Assembly (NCBI RefSeq): GCF_014645835.1
Contig: NZ_BMMM01000003.1
Coordinates: forward strand, 124,001 to 188,000
Direction of reading: 5' to 3'
DNA length: 64,000 bases
Source: Streptomyces albiflavescens
GTDB taxonomy: Bacteria > Actinomycetota > Actinomycetes > Streptomycetales > Streptomycetaceae
Under the pieces are notes generated by a model. It was not told where the DNA came from. It did not search any database and worked only from the letters and a program-made list of their open reading frames with translations. The position numbers were made by a program, and so were the translations under genes. Positions 18,169 through 26,574 of this stretch are shown one piece after another. Within the stretch, counting starts at the first letter, position 1, and every line of letters starts with the position of its first letter.

Positions 18169-19266
18169 CTAGTGACGTGAGTCGGAGATTCTGTGGCAGT
18201 AGGCGGCGACTTTGTCGAGGATCTCGTCGGCTGTCTTGGTCCAGATGAAGGGTCTGGGGTGTTCGTTCCAGTCGGCGAGCCAGGCTCGGATGTCGCGCTC
18301 GAGAGCCTGGACGGAGCGGTGGACACCGCGGCGGAGTTTCTTCGAGGTCAGCTCGCCGAACCATCGCTCCACCAGGTTCAACCAGGATGAGCCCGTGGGT
18401 GTGAAGTGCAGGTGGAAGCGGGGGTGTGCCAGGAGCCACTTCTTGATGGCAGGTGTCTTGTGGGTGGCGTAGTTGTCCAGGATCAGATGGATGTCGAGGC
18501 TTGTCGGGACTTCCTTGTCGAGTTTGGCGAGGAACTTCTTGAACTCGGCGGCCCGGTGCCGGCGATGGATCGAGCCGATCACCTTGCCGGTGGCCACCTC
18601 CAGGGCCGCGAAGAGGGTGGTGGTGCCGGCGCGGACGTAGTCGTGGCTGCGGCGTTCGGGGACCCCGGGCATCATCGGCAGCACCGGCTGCGAACGGTCC
18701 AGGGCCTGGATCTGGGATTTCTCATCCACGCAGAGGACCAGTGCTTTCTCCGGCGGGTCGAGGTAGAGGCCGACGACATCACGGACCTTGTCGATGAACA
18801 ACGGGTCCGTGGACAGTTTGAACGTCTCGCTGCGGTGCGGGGCCAGGGCGAAGGCACGCCAGATCCTGGACACCGCCGACTGGGACATACCGGTCGCGGC
18901 TGCCATGGAACGGGTCGACCAGTGAGTGGCGTTCGCCGGTTTCTCCTCGAGTGTCTTGACGATGACCCGTTCCACGTCGGCATCGGTGATCTTCCTGGGG
19001 ACACCCGACCTGGGCTCGTCGGACAGGCCGTCCAGGCCACGGTCGAGGAAGCGTCTGCGCCAGGTTCGGACCGTGTCCGGAGCGACGCTCAGCCGCCGTG
19101 ACACCTCCATGATCGAGTGTCCCTGGGCGCACTCCAGCACAATGCGGGAACGCAGGGCCAGAGCCTGTGCTGTCGAGCGGCGACGTACCCACCCCTCAAG
19201 CACAGCGCGCTGGGCATCCGTTACCGACAACGGCGGGATCTTCGGTCCACGACGATTCACGCCCAA
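18169..19266 (-). CDS. IS630-family transposase
   Basis: A 365-residue transposase. The N-terminal helix-turn-helix part contains IMEVSRRLSVAPDTVRTWRR and the second HTH with MSQSAVSRIWRAF; the C-terminal DDE nuclease domain shows LCVDEKSQIQALDRSQPVLP, HLILDNYATHKTPAIKKWL and the final Glu region SSWLNLVERWFGEL. All three acidic positions are present, so it may be active. The terminal codon is unusual: the TAG stop is made of the duplicated TA target plus one flanking base (18169-18171), so termination depends on where the element lands. Confidence 0.95.
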   Translation of the reverse strand: MGVNRRGPKIPPLSVTDAQRAVLEGWVRRRSTAQALALRSRIVLECAQGHSIMEVSRRLSVAPDTVRTWRRRFLDRGLDGLSDEPRSGVPRKITDADVERVIVKTLEEKPANATHWSTRSMAAATGMSQSAVSRIWRAFALAPHRSETFKLSTDPLFIDKVRDVVGLYLDPPEKALVLCVDEKSQIQALDRSQPVLPMMPGVPERRSHDYVRAGTTTLFAALEVATGKVIGSIHRRHRAAEFKKFLAKLDKEVPTSLDIHLILDNYATHKTPAIKKWLLAHPRFHLHFTPTGSSWLNLVERWFGELTSKKLRRGVHRSVQALERDIRAWLADWNEHPRPFIWTKTADEILDKVAAYCHRISDSRH

Positions 19267-19296
19267 CCAACGACGAACCTCTGACTCACGTCACTA
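18170..19296 (-). mobile_element. IS630-family insertion sequence with TA duplication
   Basis: The element proper spans 18172-19294 (1123 bp). It has inverted ends GTGACGTGAGTC(G/A)GAG and is flanked by TA on both sides (18170-18171 and 19295-19296), the target duplication expected for IS630/Tc1 elements. It encodes one transposase. Matching ends with only one mismatch in 16 bp suggest a recent insertion. It lies 10 bp upstream of the MDMPI gene. Confidence 0.93.
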
Positions 19297-19375
19297 GCAG
19301 CCCCCGCTGCGACCGAGATCCGGGGCGCTCAGTCACCGCCCCTGGTCGCTCGGTCAGGGCCCCTGAAGGGGCACT

Positions 19376-20206
19376 TCAGCGGGCCCGCACCACAGATGCG
19401 AACGCTTGATCGAAGGCGCCGCGCGTCGACTGCCCCGCCGTACGGTCCAGAATGCCGAACACGACGTGGTCGAAGCGGCCCTCGAAGCGGCCCTTGACCA
19501 GCAGGTCCTTGAACGCCTCGGCGACCTGCGCCGGATCGTTCCGGAACACCCCGCAACCCCACGCACCGAGCACCAGCCGCCGGTAGCCGTGGGCCGCGGC
19601 GGTCTCCAGGACCCGCTCCGCACGTCTCGCGAGGGCCCCCGGCAGCTCGGGCGCGCGCTCCGGGGCGGCGCGCAGGACCACGCCCGCGTTCGGTGCCGCG
19701 GCGGTCAGGAATCCGACCGCGTACGGCTCGTCGAGGAGCCGGCCGCGGTCGTCGCGGAAGACGGGCACGGCGGGTGAGTGGATGACACGGTCCGTGTAGA
19801 ACGGGTCGCGGTGGGCGCGGTGATGGTCGTAGAACTCCCGGGCCCGCAGGAGACAGGTGTACAGCGCGGAGGCCCGGCACAGGGCCTCTTCCTGGGCCTG
19901 CGCGCCGTTCAGATAGCCGCCGCCGGGATTGCGCGCCGAGGAGAAGTTCAGAACGGCGACGGGGCCGCTCTCCCCCGTGAGCCTTCGAACGGCCTCCAGG
20001 CTGCTCTCGCCGGTCACCTCGAACACGGTGTCGACCGCAATGGCCGGCGGTGTCTCCACCGGCTCCGGCCCGTGCATCCGCGTCCCGGCCCGGGCGGCCT
20101 CGATCGCCGCGGCGATCGGCACCTCACGACCGTCGGACGCGCGGTACGCCCCCGCCGTGACGATTTCCTGCGTCTGCTGCGCGATCGCGCGCAGGCGCGC
20201 GCTCAT
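19376..20206 (-). CDS. Microbial PARG-type ADP-ribose glycohydrolase (TIGR02452-like)
   Basis: A 276-residue cytosolic protein with a macro-type fold. The poly(ADP-ribose) glycohydrolase signature is clear: NPGGGYLNGAQAQEEALCR, that is GGG followed seven residues later by QEE, in which the second Glu is catalytic. Other family motifs are VAVLNFSSARNPGGG, VIHSPAVPVFRD, and LVLGAWGCGVFRNDP. Bacterial members remove ADP-ribose from proteins. ATG 20206 (MSARLRAIA) begins the conserved N-terminal helix; the frame runs open further upstream. It is divergent from egtA. Confidence 0.88.
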   Translation of the reverse strand: MSARLRAIAQQTQEIVTAGAYRASDGREVPIAAAIEAARAGTRMHGPEPVETPPAIAVDTVFEVTGESSLEAVRRLTGESGPVAVLNFSSARNPGGGYLNGAQAQEEALCRASALYTCLLRAREFYDHHRAHRDPFYTDRVIHSPAVPVFRDDRGRLLDEPYAVGFLTAAAPNAGVVLRAAPERAPELPGALARRAERVLETAAAHGYRRLVLGAWGCGVFRNDPAQVAEAFKDLLVKGRFEGRFDHVVFGILDRTAGQSTRGAFDQAFASVVRAR

Positions 20207-20295
20207 GGCGCGACCCCCGTACACGCCATGAGCGCGCCCTGTGCGATCTCCCCCGCCGTGCCCATGAACGCATCGTGAGCGATGCTGGTCTTCCG

Positions 20296-20334
20296 GCGCA
20301 ACAGAGTTTCGCGGCGCCGCAAACAGTGTTTCCC
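20296..20334. promoter_or_regulatory. Tandem operator-like repeats between PARG and egtA
   Basis: CGCAACAGAGTTTCGCG (20296-20312) is followed by CGCAAACAGTGTTTCCCG (20317-20334). Each has dyad character, best in AAACA-G-TGTTT (20320-20330). The pair lies in the divergent promoter region and could bind a dimeric regulator. No cognate regulator is adjacent. Confidence 0.35.
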
Positions 20335-20463
20335 GGTCCCGACAACGACGATCTGCACCCTTGTGCGAACCGCCGCGAGGGTCTTGGGTGGGACGGACGA
20401 TTGCCGGTTCGGCCCACAAGACGCCGGGCCGGCGACATGGTGGAATCTCAGGAGGATCCCGAC

Positions 20464-21786
20464 TTGTCCGATTCGGTGAGTGACTGTACGGAGCGCCGCT
20501 CCGCTGTCACCGAGGCCGAGGTGGAGGCGCTGGTCCGTGGCATCTGCTTCAAGACCGGTCCACCTCGCTACCTCGGTGTCGAAGTGGAATGGCTCGTCCA
20601 CCAGCTGCGGCTGCCGCAGCTCCCGGTACCACCCGCACAACTCGAAGCGGCATACGCCGCACTGCGGACCCTGCCTCTGCGTTCGGCGCTGACCGTCGAA
20701 CCCGGCGGCCAGCTGGAGCTCAGTTCCGCTCCCGCCGCCTCCCTGATGGAGTGCATCGGGTCCGTCTCGGCCGACCTCGACGCCGTACGCGCGACGCTGC
20801 GTGAGGCGGGCCTCGGCCTCAGTGGTTACGGCCACGATCCCTGGAACCCCCCGAGCCGGTTCCTCCATGAGCCGCGCTACGACGCCATGGAGCGGTACCT
20901 CGACCGGGCGGGACCCGAGGGCCGCGCCATGATGTGCAGCTCGGCCTCCGTCCAGGTGTGCCTGGACGCCGGATACGAGGAGCCCGGCCCGCTCGGGCAC
21001 GGGCGCCGCTGGTGGCTCGCGCACCAACTGGGTGCGGTCCTGGTGGCCGCGTTCGCGCACTCTCCCCTCGCCCGGGGACGGCACACCGGCTGGCGCTCCA
21101 CGCGGCAGTCGCTGTGGGCGGCGATGGACCCCGGGCGGTCCAGCGCGCCTCCCTTGGTCGGCGACCCACGCGCGGCCTGGGCCCGGCGTGTGCTGGACGC
21201 TCCGGTGATGTGCCTTCGGGCGCCGGACGGCCCCTGGGACGTGCCGGAGGGCCTGACTTTCCGGGAGTGGACCCGGTCCGACGCACCACCGGACCGGGCG
21301 GACCTCGACTATCACCTGACGACCCTGTTCCCGCCGGTGCGTCCGCGCGGCCATCTCGAACTCCGCATGATCGACGCGCAGCCGGGCGACGACGGGTGGA
21401 TCGTGCCGCTCGCCGTCACCGCGGCTCTCTTCGACGACGCGGAGGCCGCCGAGACCGCCTACCGGACCGTCAAGCCCCTCGCCGAGCGGGCGGACTCCCA
21501 GCCGGCCCCGTGCAACCCGCTGTGGCGGGAGGCGGCGCGGAACGGCCTGGCCGATCAGGAGCTTCACGAAGCGGCCGTCACCCTTTTCGCGGCCGCGGCC
21601 GAGGCTCTGCCCCGGCTCGGTGCCACCACCGAAGTCCTCGACGCCGTGGCGGAGTTCACCGACCGCTATGTGGCCCGGGGCCGTTGTCCCGCCGACGATC
21701 TGCTGGGCCAACTGCACGGTCGATCCAACGGCCAGTCGCACGGTCAGTTCCACGGTCAGTTCCACGGGAAGGACATCCGCACATGA
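20464..21786 (+). CDS. egtA: Glutamate-cysteine ligase EgtA (ergothioneine biosynthesis)
   Basis: A 440-residue ligase that makes gamma-glutamyl-cysteine, the sulfur donor for EgtB. Motifs of the GshA/EgtA family: ALVRGICFKTGPPRYLGVEV near the N-terminus, VEPGGQLELSSAP and MMCSSASVQVCLDAG. TTG 20464 is preferred as start because AGGAGG (20450-20455) precedes it by 8 nt and conserved sequence begins shortly after; an upstream ATG at 20437 would put the Shine-Dalgarno inside the gene. The C-terminus is a low-complexity repeat of HGQF/HGQ units. Its stop overlaps the egtB ATG (ATGA), heading a four-gene coupled operon. Confidence 0.93.
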   Translation: MSDSVSDCTERRSAVTEAEVEALVRGICFKTGPPRYLGVEVEWLVHQLRLPQLPVPPAQLEAAYAALRTLPLRSALTVEPGGQLELSSAPAASLMECIGSVSADLDAVRATLREAGLGLSGYGHDPWNPPSRFLHEPRYDAMERYLDRAGPEGRAMMCSSASVQVCLDAGYEEPGPLGHGRRWWLAHQLGAVLVAAFAHSPLARGRHTGWRSTRQSLWAAMDPGRSSAPPLVGDPRAAWARRVLDAPVMCLRAPDGPWDVPEGLTFREWTRSDAPPDRADLDYHLTTLFPPVRPRGHLELRMIDAQPGDDGWIVPLAVTAALFDDAEAAETAYRTVKPLAERADSQPAPCNPLWREAARNGLADQELHEAAVTLFAAAAEALPRLGATTEVLDAVAEFTDRYVARGRCPADDLLGQLHGRSNGQSHGQFHGQFHGKDIRT

Positions 21787-23126
21787 CCGCCCCCGAAACC
21801 CTCCCCGAATCACTCACGGACCCGGAGTCGCTCAGGGAGCGCGCGCTGGACGCGCTCACCACGGCACGCGACCGCACCGCGCTCCTCACGTCCTGTGTGG
21901 AAGAGCCCGAGCTGACCGCACAGCACTCGCCGTTGATGTCCCCGCTGGTCTGGGACCTCGCGCACATCGGCAACCAGGAGGAGCTGTGGCTGCTGCGCGC
22001 GGTCGCGGGGCGTGAGGCGATGCGTCCCGAGATCGACGGACTGTACGACGCGTTCGAACATTCGCGCGCCGAGCGGCCCTCACTGCCGCTGCTGCCGCCC
22101 GCCGAGGCCCGCCTGTACGCGGCCGAGGTGCGCGGCCGGGCGCTGGACGTCCTGGAGAGCACCGCGTTCCAGGGCACGCGGCTGACCGAGGCGGGCTTCG
22201 CCTTCGGGATGATCGCGCAGCACGAGCAGCAGCACGACGAGACGATGCTGATCACTCATCAGCTCCGCAAGGGACCGGCCGCCCTGACGGCACCGGATCC
22301 CGCGCCGGCGCCCCTGTTCACCGGACCCGCCGAAGTCCTGGTGCCCGGCGGCCCGTTCATCATGGGCACGTCCACCGAGCCATGGGCACTGGACAACGAA
22401 AGGCCCGCGCACCGTCGTACGGTCCCGTCGTTCTTCATCGACACCACGCCGGTCACGAACGCCGCGTACCAGGCCTTCATCGAGGACGGCGGCTACGGCG
22501 ACAGGCGCTGGTGGACTCCGGAGGGCTGGGACCACATTCGCGCCCACGACATCGAGGCTCCGCTGTTCTGGCGCCGCGAGGGCGGGCAGTGGCTGCGACG
22601 GCGCTTCGGTGTCACCGAGGTCGTCCCGCCCGACGAGCCGGTGCTGCACGTGTGCTGGTACGAGGCGGACGCGTACGCGCGCTGGGCGGGGCGGCGGCTG
22701 CCCACCGAGGCCGAGTGGGAGAAGGCGGCCCGGCACGACCCGGCGTCCGACCGTTCCACCCGCTATCCCTGGGGCGACGCCGACCCCACTCCCGAGCACG
22801 CCAACCTCGGCCAGCGCCATCTGCGCCCGGCCCCGGCCGGCAGCTATCCGGCGGGGGCATCGCCCCTGGGCGTACGCCAGTTGATCGGCGACGTGTGGGA
22901 ATGGACGTCGAGCGATCTGACGCCCTACCCGGGCTTCGTGGCCTTCCCCTACCGGGAGTACTCGGAGGTCTTCTTCGGGCCGGAGTACAAGGTGCTGCGC
23001 GGCGGCTCGTTCGCGGTGGACCCGGTGGCCTGCCGCGGCACGTTCCGCAACTGGGACTATCCGATCCGGCGGCAGATCTTCTCCGGCTTCCGTACGGCCC
23101 GGGACGCCGGGTCCGGGGGTTCCTGA
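21783..23126 (+). CDS. egtB: Ergothioneine sulfoxide synthase EgtB
   Basis: A 447-residue non-haem iron enzyme that joins gamma-glutamyl-cysteine to hercynine. The N-terminal DinB-like domain carries the iron-binding His residues in WDLAHIGNQEE and AQHEQQHDET; the C-terminal formylglycine-generating-enzyme-like domain shows RRLPTEAEWEKAAR, GDVWEWTSSD and LRGGSFAVDP. Order and length match actinobacterial EgtB. It overlaps egtA by 4 nt and egtC by 1 nt (TGATG), so the operon is translationally coupled. Confidence 0.96.
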   Translation: MTAPETLPESLTDPESLRERALDALTTARDRTALLTSCVEEPELTAQHSPLMSPLVWDLAHIGNQEELWLLRAVAGREAMRPEIDGLYDAFEHSRAERPSLPLLPPAEARLYAAEVRGRALDVLESTAFQGTRLTEAGFAFGMIAQHEQQHDETMLITHQLRKGPAALTAPDPAPAPLFTGPAEVLVPGGPFIMGTSTEPWALDNERPAHRRTVPSFFIDTTPVTNAAYQAFIEDGGYGDRRWWTPEGWDHIRAHDIEAPLFWRREGGQWLRRRFGVTEVVPPDEPVLHVCWYEADAYARWAGRRLPTEAEWEKAARHDPASDRSTRYPWGDADPTPEHANLGQRHLRPAPAGSYPAGASPLGVRQLIGDVWEWTSSDLTPYPGFVAFPYREYSEVFFGPEYKVLRGGSFAVDPVACRGTFRNWDYPIRRQIFSGFRTARDAGSGGS

Positions 23127-23953
23127 TGTGCCGTCATCTGGCTTTCCTGGGACCCGAGGAGCCGCTCGGCGCGCTCCTCGTGGAACCGCCGCACAGCCTG
23201 TTCCGGCAGTCGTGGGCACCCCGGCGGCAGCAGCACGGGACCGTCAACGCCGATGGTTTCGGGGTGGGTTGGTACGCCGAGGGCGACCCCGCGCCCGCCC
23301 GGTACCGCCGTACCGGGCCCATCTGGGGCGACCAGTCCTTCGCCGACCTGGCGCGTGTCGTCAAGGCTTCCGCGCTGCTCGCGGCGGTGCGGGACGCGAC
23401 CGTGGCGGGCGCGGACGGGGAGGCCGCGGCGGCGCCGTTCGCCGCGGGCCCCTGGCTGTTCAGCCACAACGGCGCCGTGGCCGGGTGGCCCGGCTCCCTC
23501 GCACCGCTCGCCGCGACCCTGCCCGCGGCGGAGTTGCTGTCGCTGGAGGCCCGCTGTGACTCGGCGCTCGTGTGGGCGCTGGTCCTGCACCGGCTGCGCG
23601 CCGGCGACGACGAGAGCCAGGCGCTGGCCGACACGGTCCTGGAGGTCGCCGAGGCGGCCCCCGGGTCCCGGCTCAACCTGCTGCTCACCAACGGCGACAC
23701 GATCACCGCGACCGCCTGGGGCGACACCCTCTGGTATCTCACCCGACCCGGCCGCCGCACCGTCGTGGCCTCCGAGCCCTACGACGACGATCCGCACTGG
23801 CAGGAGGTCCCCGACCGCGCACTCCTCATGGCGAGCCGCACCGAAGTGCTGCTCACCCCGCTCAAGGACATGACCGACGACATGGCATCCTCCCCCACTC
23901 TCGGCTCCGCTCGACCGGGGGGACCCCCATCACCGAAGGAGCCCCGTACGTGA
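23126..23953 (+). CDS. egtC: Gamma-glutamyl hercynylcysteine sulfoxide hydrolase EgtC
   Basis: A 275-residue class II glutamine amidotransferase-fold enzyme that removes glutamate from the EgtB product. The N-terminal nucleophile Cys2 is present (MCRHLAFLGP), with NADGFGVGWY and LFSHNGAVAG typical of the Ntn fold. The last about 20 residues (from about 23890) are encoded by a repeated Streptomyces palindromic sequence and do not look like native EgtC. The gene overlaps egtD by 4 nt (GTGA). Confidence 0.93.
   Translation: MCRHLAFLGPEEPLGALLVEPPHSLFRQSWAPRRQQHGTVNADGFGVGWYAEGDPAPARYRRTGPIWGDQSFADLARVVKASALLAAVRDATVAGADGEAAAAPFAAGPWLFSHNGAVAGWPGSLAPLAATLPAAELLSLEARCDSALVWALVLHRLRAGDDESQALADTVLEVAEAAPGSRLNLLLTNGDTITATAWGDTLWYLTRPGRRTVVASEPYDDDPHWQEVPDRALLMASRTEVLLTPLKDMTDDMASSPTLGSARPGGPPSPKEPRT
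23890..23930. repeat. Streptomyces intergenic palindromic repeat fused into the egtC 3' end
   Basis: The sequence starting CTCCCCCACTCTCGGCTCCG and continuing to GGGGGGACCCCCAT resembles a short GC-rich palindromic element seen repeatedly between Streptomyces genes. Here it is read in frame at the end of egtC and ends just before the egtD ribosome binding site. The identity is from memory of similar sequences, not a search. Confidence 0.55.
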
Positions 23954-24921
23954 GTCCGTTCCTTCTCACCCGCACCCTGCCCGAGGACGCCACGGACGCC
24001 GCGCTGCGCGCGGACGTCCTGCACGGCCTCACCCGCACACCGAAGACGCTTCCACCGAAGTGGTTCTACGACGCGTACGGCAGCGAGCTCTTCGAGAAAA
24101 TCACCGAACTGCCCGAGTACTACCCCACACGCGCCGAGCGCGAGATCCTGATCGCCCGCGCCGACGAGATCGCCCGGGCGAGCGGCGCGCGCACCCTCGT
24201 CGAACTGGGCTCCGGCTCGTCCGAGAAGACGCGCTATCTGCTCAAAGCGCTGCCCGAGCTGCACACCTACGTACCCGTTGACGTCAGCGAGAGCGCCCTC
24301 ACTCAGGCCGGGCAAGCGCTGATCGGCGAGCATCCGGACCTCAGCGTGCACGCGCTGATCGCCGACTTCACCGGTGGTCTCACGCTTCCCGGCACGCCAG
24401 GGCCGCGGCTTGTGGCGTTCCTCGGCGGCACGATCGGCAATCTGCTGCCCGCCGAGCGCGCCACGTTCCTGGCGTCCGTACGGTCCCTGCTGTCGCCCGG
24501 CGACGCGCTGCTGCTGGGCACGGACCTGGTCAAGGACGAGTCGGTCCTCGTCGCCGCGTACGACGACGCGGCCGGGGTGACCGCCGCGTTCAACAAGAAC
24601 GTCCTGACCGTCGTCGACCGCGAGCTCGGCGCCGACTTCGACCCCGACGCGTTCGACCACGTCGCCCTCTGGGACGCCGAGCAGGAGTGGATCGAGATGC
24701 GCCTGCGGTCGCGCACCGCGCAGACCGTGAAGATCCCCGCCCTCGACCTCACCGTCGACTTCGCGGACGGCGAGGAACTGCGCACCGAGATCTCGGCGAA
24801 GTTCCGCGAGAACGGGGTGCGCGGCGAACTGGCCGCCGCGGGCTTCGAGTTGACCCATTGGTGGACGGATCAGGAAGGCCGCTTCGCACTGTCGCTGAGC
24901 ACGGCCGCCGGTAGTTCGTGA
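23950..24921 (+). CDS. egtD: L-histidine N(alpha)-methyltransferase EgtD
   Basis: A 323-residue SAM-dependent methyltransferase that trimethylates histidine to hercynine, the first committed ergothioneine intermediate. Family motifs: KTLPPKWFYDAYGSELFEKI, ELPEYYPTRAER, SAM loop TLVELGSGSSEKTRYLL, and VAFLGGTIGNLLPAER. GTG 23950 overlaps the egtC stop, with GAAGGAG upstream at 23935-23941. It is the last gene of egtABCD; a hairpin terminator follows 5 bp after the stop. Confidence 0.95.
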   Translation: MSPFLLTRTLPEDATDAALRADVLHGLTRTPKTLPPKWFYDAYGSELFEKITELPEYYPTRAEREILIARADEIARASGARTLVELGSGSSEKTRYLLKALPELHTYVPVDVSESALTQAGQALIGEHPDLSVHALIADFTGGLTLPGTPGPRLVAFLGGTIGNLLPAERATFLASVRSLLSPGDALLLGTDLVKDESVLVAAYDDAAGVTAAFNKNVLTVVDRELGADFDPDAFDHVALWDAEQEWIEMRLRSRTAQTVKIPALDLTVDFADGEELRTEISAKFRENGVRGELAAAGFELTHWWTDQEGRFALSLSTAAGSS

Positions 24922-24926
24922 CGATC

Positions 24927-24962
24927 CGGCATGTGACTACCGCCGACAGTTGTCACATGCCG
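24927..24962 (+). terminator. Hairpin terminator of egtABCD
   Basis: A perfect 11-bp inverted repeat CGGCATGTGAC (24927-24937) / GTCACATGCCG (24952-24962) with a 14-nt loop directly after egtD. Confidence 0.75.
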
Positions 24963-25219
24963 CAACCTGTGATCACCGTGATCATCTCTCGGCAGCAGCG
25001 TGAGAGACCGCCCGGGTGGTGAACCCGGTCGGCCACGGGCGTCGGCGGGTGGTTACCGCCGGCGCCCGTTGCGCGATCGAGGTCGGCTTCGGCGGCAGAA
25101 GGCGATCACCACCGCCGGCAGGACCGTGTCGCGCCGTTCGCAGATGTCCGCGAGGGCGAGGGCGACCGAACAGTACTGCCGACACCGCTCGTGGAAGCGG
25201 CCGCACTCCGCAGCACGCG
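24963..25219. other. Intergenic stretch with a TGATCA-rich palindrome
   Basis: No gene is recognised between the egt terminator and the LacI gene. The only structure seen is TGATCACCGTGATCA (24970-24984), a 15-bp dyad that could be a protein-binding site. A minus-strand open stretch with several Cys residues (about 25070-25220) has no start, family motif or ribosome binding site and was not called. Confidence 0.4.
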
Positions 25220-26251
25220 TCAGGCAGGTTCTGCCGTGGTGCCGCGCAGGACGAGGCGCGGGTTGAGGACGACTTCGCGGGGCTCGGTGCGGTCCTGGTC
25301 GAGGCGCTCGACGGCGGCGGTCACCGCGTACTGGGCCTGCTCCCTGGCGCTCTGACTGACGGTGGTCAGGTTGAAGCAGCTCAGCCGGGAGAGCGTGTCG
25401 TCGTCATAGCCGGCCACGGACACCTCGCCCGGGACGGCGACACCGGCTCGGGCGAGGGCGGCCAGGACGCCGATGGCGCACTGGTCGTTGAACGCGACGA
25501 CCGCGGTGGGCAGTTGGGGACCGCCGAGGATGTGCCGGACGGCACGTTCGCCGGCCGCTTCGGTGTGGTCGCCGGTGAGCACCCGGACGTGGTCGTCCAG
25601 GCCGTGGCGACGCATGGCGGTGCGATAGCCGCGGCGTCGGTCGGTGGCGATGACGCCCTTGCCGCCGTCCACGTAGACGATCTCGCGATGGCCGAGTCCG
25701 ACCAGGTGGTCGACGATCTGACCCACACCGTCGTCGTCCGCCGTGCGTACGACGTCCAGGGGGGCGTCCGTGATCCGGCGACCGACGGCGATGACGGGGG
25801 CCTTGTTGTCGAGGGCGGCGAGCGCGTCCGCGGGTGCGGTCGGGCCGAGCAGGATCAGCGCCTCGCTGCGGAAGGCCAGCAGGGTCTCCACCGCGGTGTG
25901 CTCGTCGCGAGTGCGGGTGAGGGTGCTCAGGACGAGGTCGTAGCCGACCTCCTCGGCCGCGGTGTGCAGGTGCTCGACCAGTTCGGCGTGGAAGGGGCTG
26001 TGGATGTCGACCATGACACCGAGCAGCCGGCTGCGCCTGCTGGCCAGCGTGCTGGCCGTGCGGTCCACCTGGTAGCCGAGGTCGGCGGCCGCCTTCAGGA
26101 CACGCTGCCGGGTCCGTTCGCTCGGGCCTGACACCCCGCGCAGCACCAGGGACACCGATGCCGTGGACAGCCCCACCCGCGCGGCCACGTCCTCCAACCT
26201 GGGACGTTTGTGCGTGCCGTTCCGGTGACGCGCGGAACCGACGTCGTCCAC
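25220..26251 (-). CDS. LacI-family repressor of the isomerase/dehydrogenase sugar locus
   Basis: A 343-residue LacI regulator: helix-turn-helix RLEDVAARVGLSTASVSLVL, hinge DLGYQVDRTASTLASRRS, effector domain with GHREIVYVDGGKGV and AVVAFNDQCAIGVLAAL, ending in SVAGYDDDTLSRLSCFNLTT. GTG 26251 is chosen because GGGGAGG lies 5 nt upstream; the frame runs open to 26569 across the promoter. It is divergent from a sugar-binding lipoprotein. An identical palindrome, TTAAAGCGCTTTAA, occurs in this promoter region (26328-26341) and again at 28760-28773, so it probably represses both transcription units. Confidence 0.9.
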   Translation of the reverse strand: MDDVGSARHRNGTHKRPRLEDVAARVGLSTASVSLVLRGVSGPSERTRQRVLKAAADLGYQVDRTASTLASRRSRLLGVMVDIHSPFHAELVEHLHTAAEEVGYDLVLSTLTRTRDEHTAVETLLAFRSEALILLGPTAPADALAALDNKAPVIAVGRRITDAPLDVVRTADDDGVGQIVDHLVGLGHREIVYVDGGKGVIATDRRRGYRTAMRRHGLDDHVRVLTGDHTEAAGERAVRHILGGPQLPTAVVAFNDQCAIGVLAALARAGVAVPGEVSVAGYDDDTLSRLSCFNLTTVSQSAREQAQYAVTAAVERLDQDRTEPREVVLNPRLVLRGTTAEPA

Positions 26252-26289
26252 ATGTGCCTCCCCGCGGCAAATCTCCTTGCGCAACACCC

Positions 26290-26341
26290 TTGACACCCTC
26301 GCGAAGCAAGGCCGATAGTACCAGAACTTAAAGCGCTTTAA
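26290..26341 (+). promoter_or_regulatory. Promoter with LacI operator TTAAAGCGCTTTAA
   Basis: A consensus -35 TTGACA (26290-26295), 18-bp spacer and -10 GATAGT (26314-26319) are followed by the perfect 14-bp palindrome TTAAAGCGCTTTAA (26328-26341), placed at the expected transcription start. This drives the binding-protein operon. A leader of about 230 bp without a recognised element separates the operator from the gene start at 26575. Confidence 0.7.
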
Positions 26342-26574
26342 ATTGTCCTGTTGTTCGAATGAAGTCATCCCAAGAGCGCGGCAGCCATCCCCACTGATCG
26401 CGTTGTCCGACTCCGCCTCCAGGCGGCACCCCGCCCCTGAGACCGGCCACACCAGCGAGGCCGCGCGCTCCGCCCGGAGCGCGCCCCTGACCCGGGCCGT
26501 CGCGTCCACCCGCACCCACCCGGCGGCCGGCGATCCACACACCCCTTCCAGTTGCACAGTGAGGTGCACGCAGC

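Noticed and set aside
21717..21783. Short direct repeats at the egtA 3' end (GGTCAGTTCCAC units)
   Set aside because: They encode the low-complexity HGQF tail of EgtA and are too few and short to count as a separate repeat element.
20464..24921. egtABCD as a possibly novel thiol pathway
   Set aside because: All four genes match the known actinobacterial ergothioneine pathway in order and motifs.
24982..25206. Short Cys-containing frames between egtD and the LacI gene
   Set aside because: No start, ribosome binding site or family motif; one resembles Cys-rich helical proteins only vaguely.
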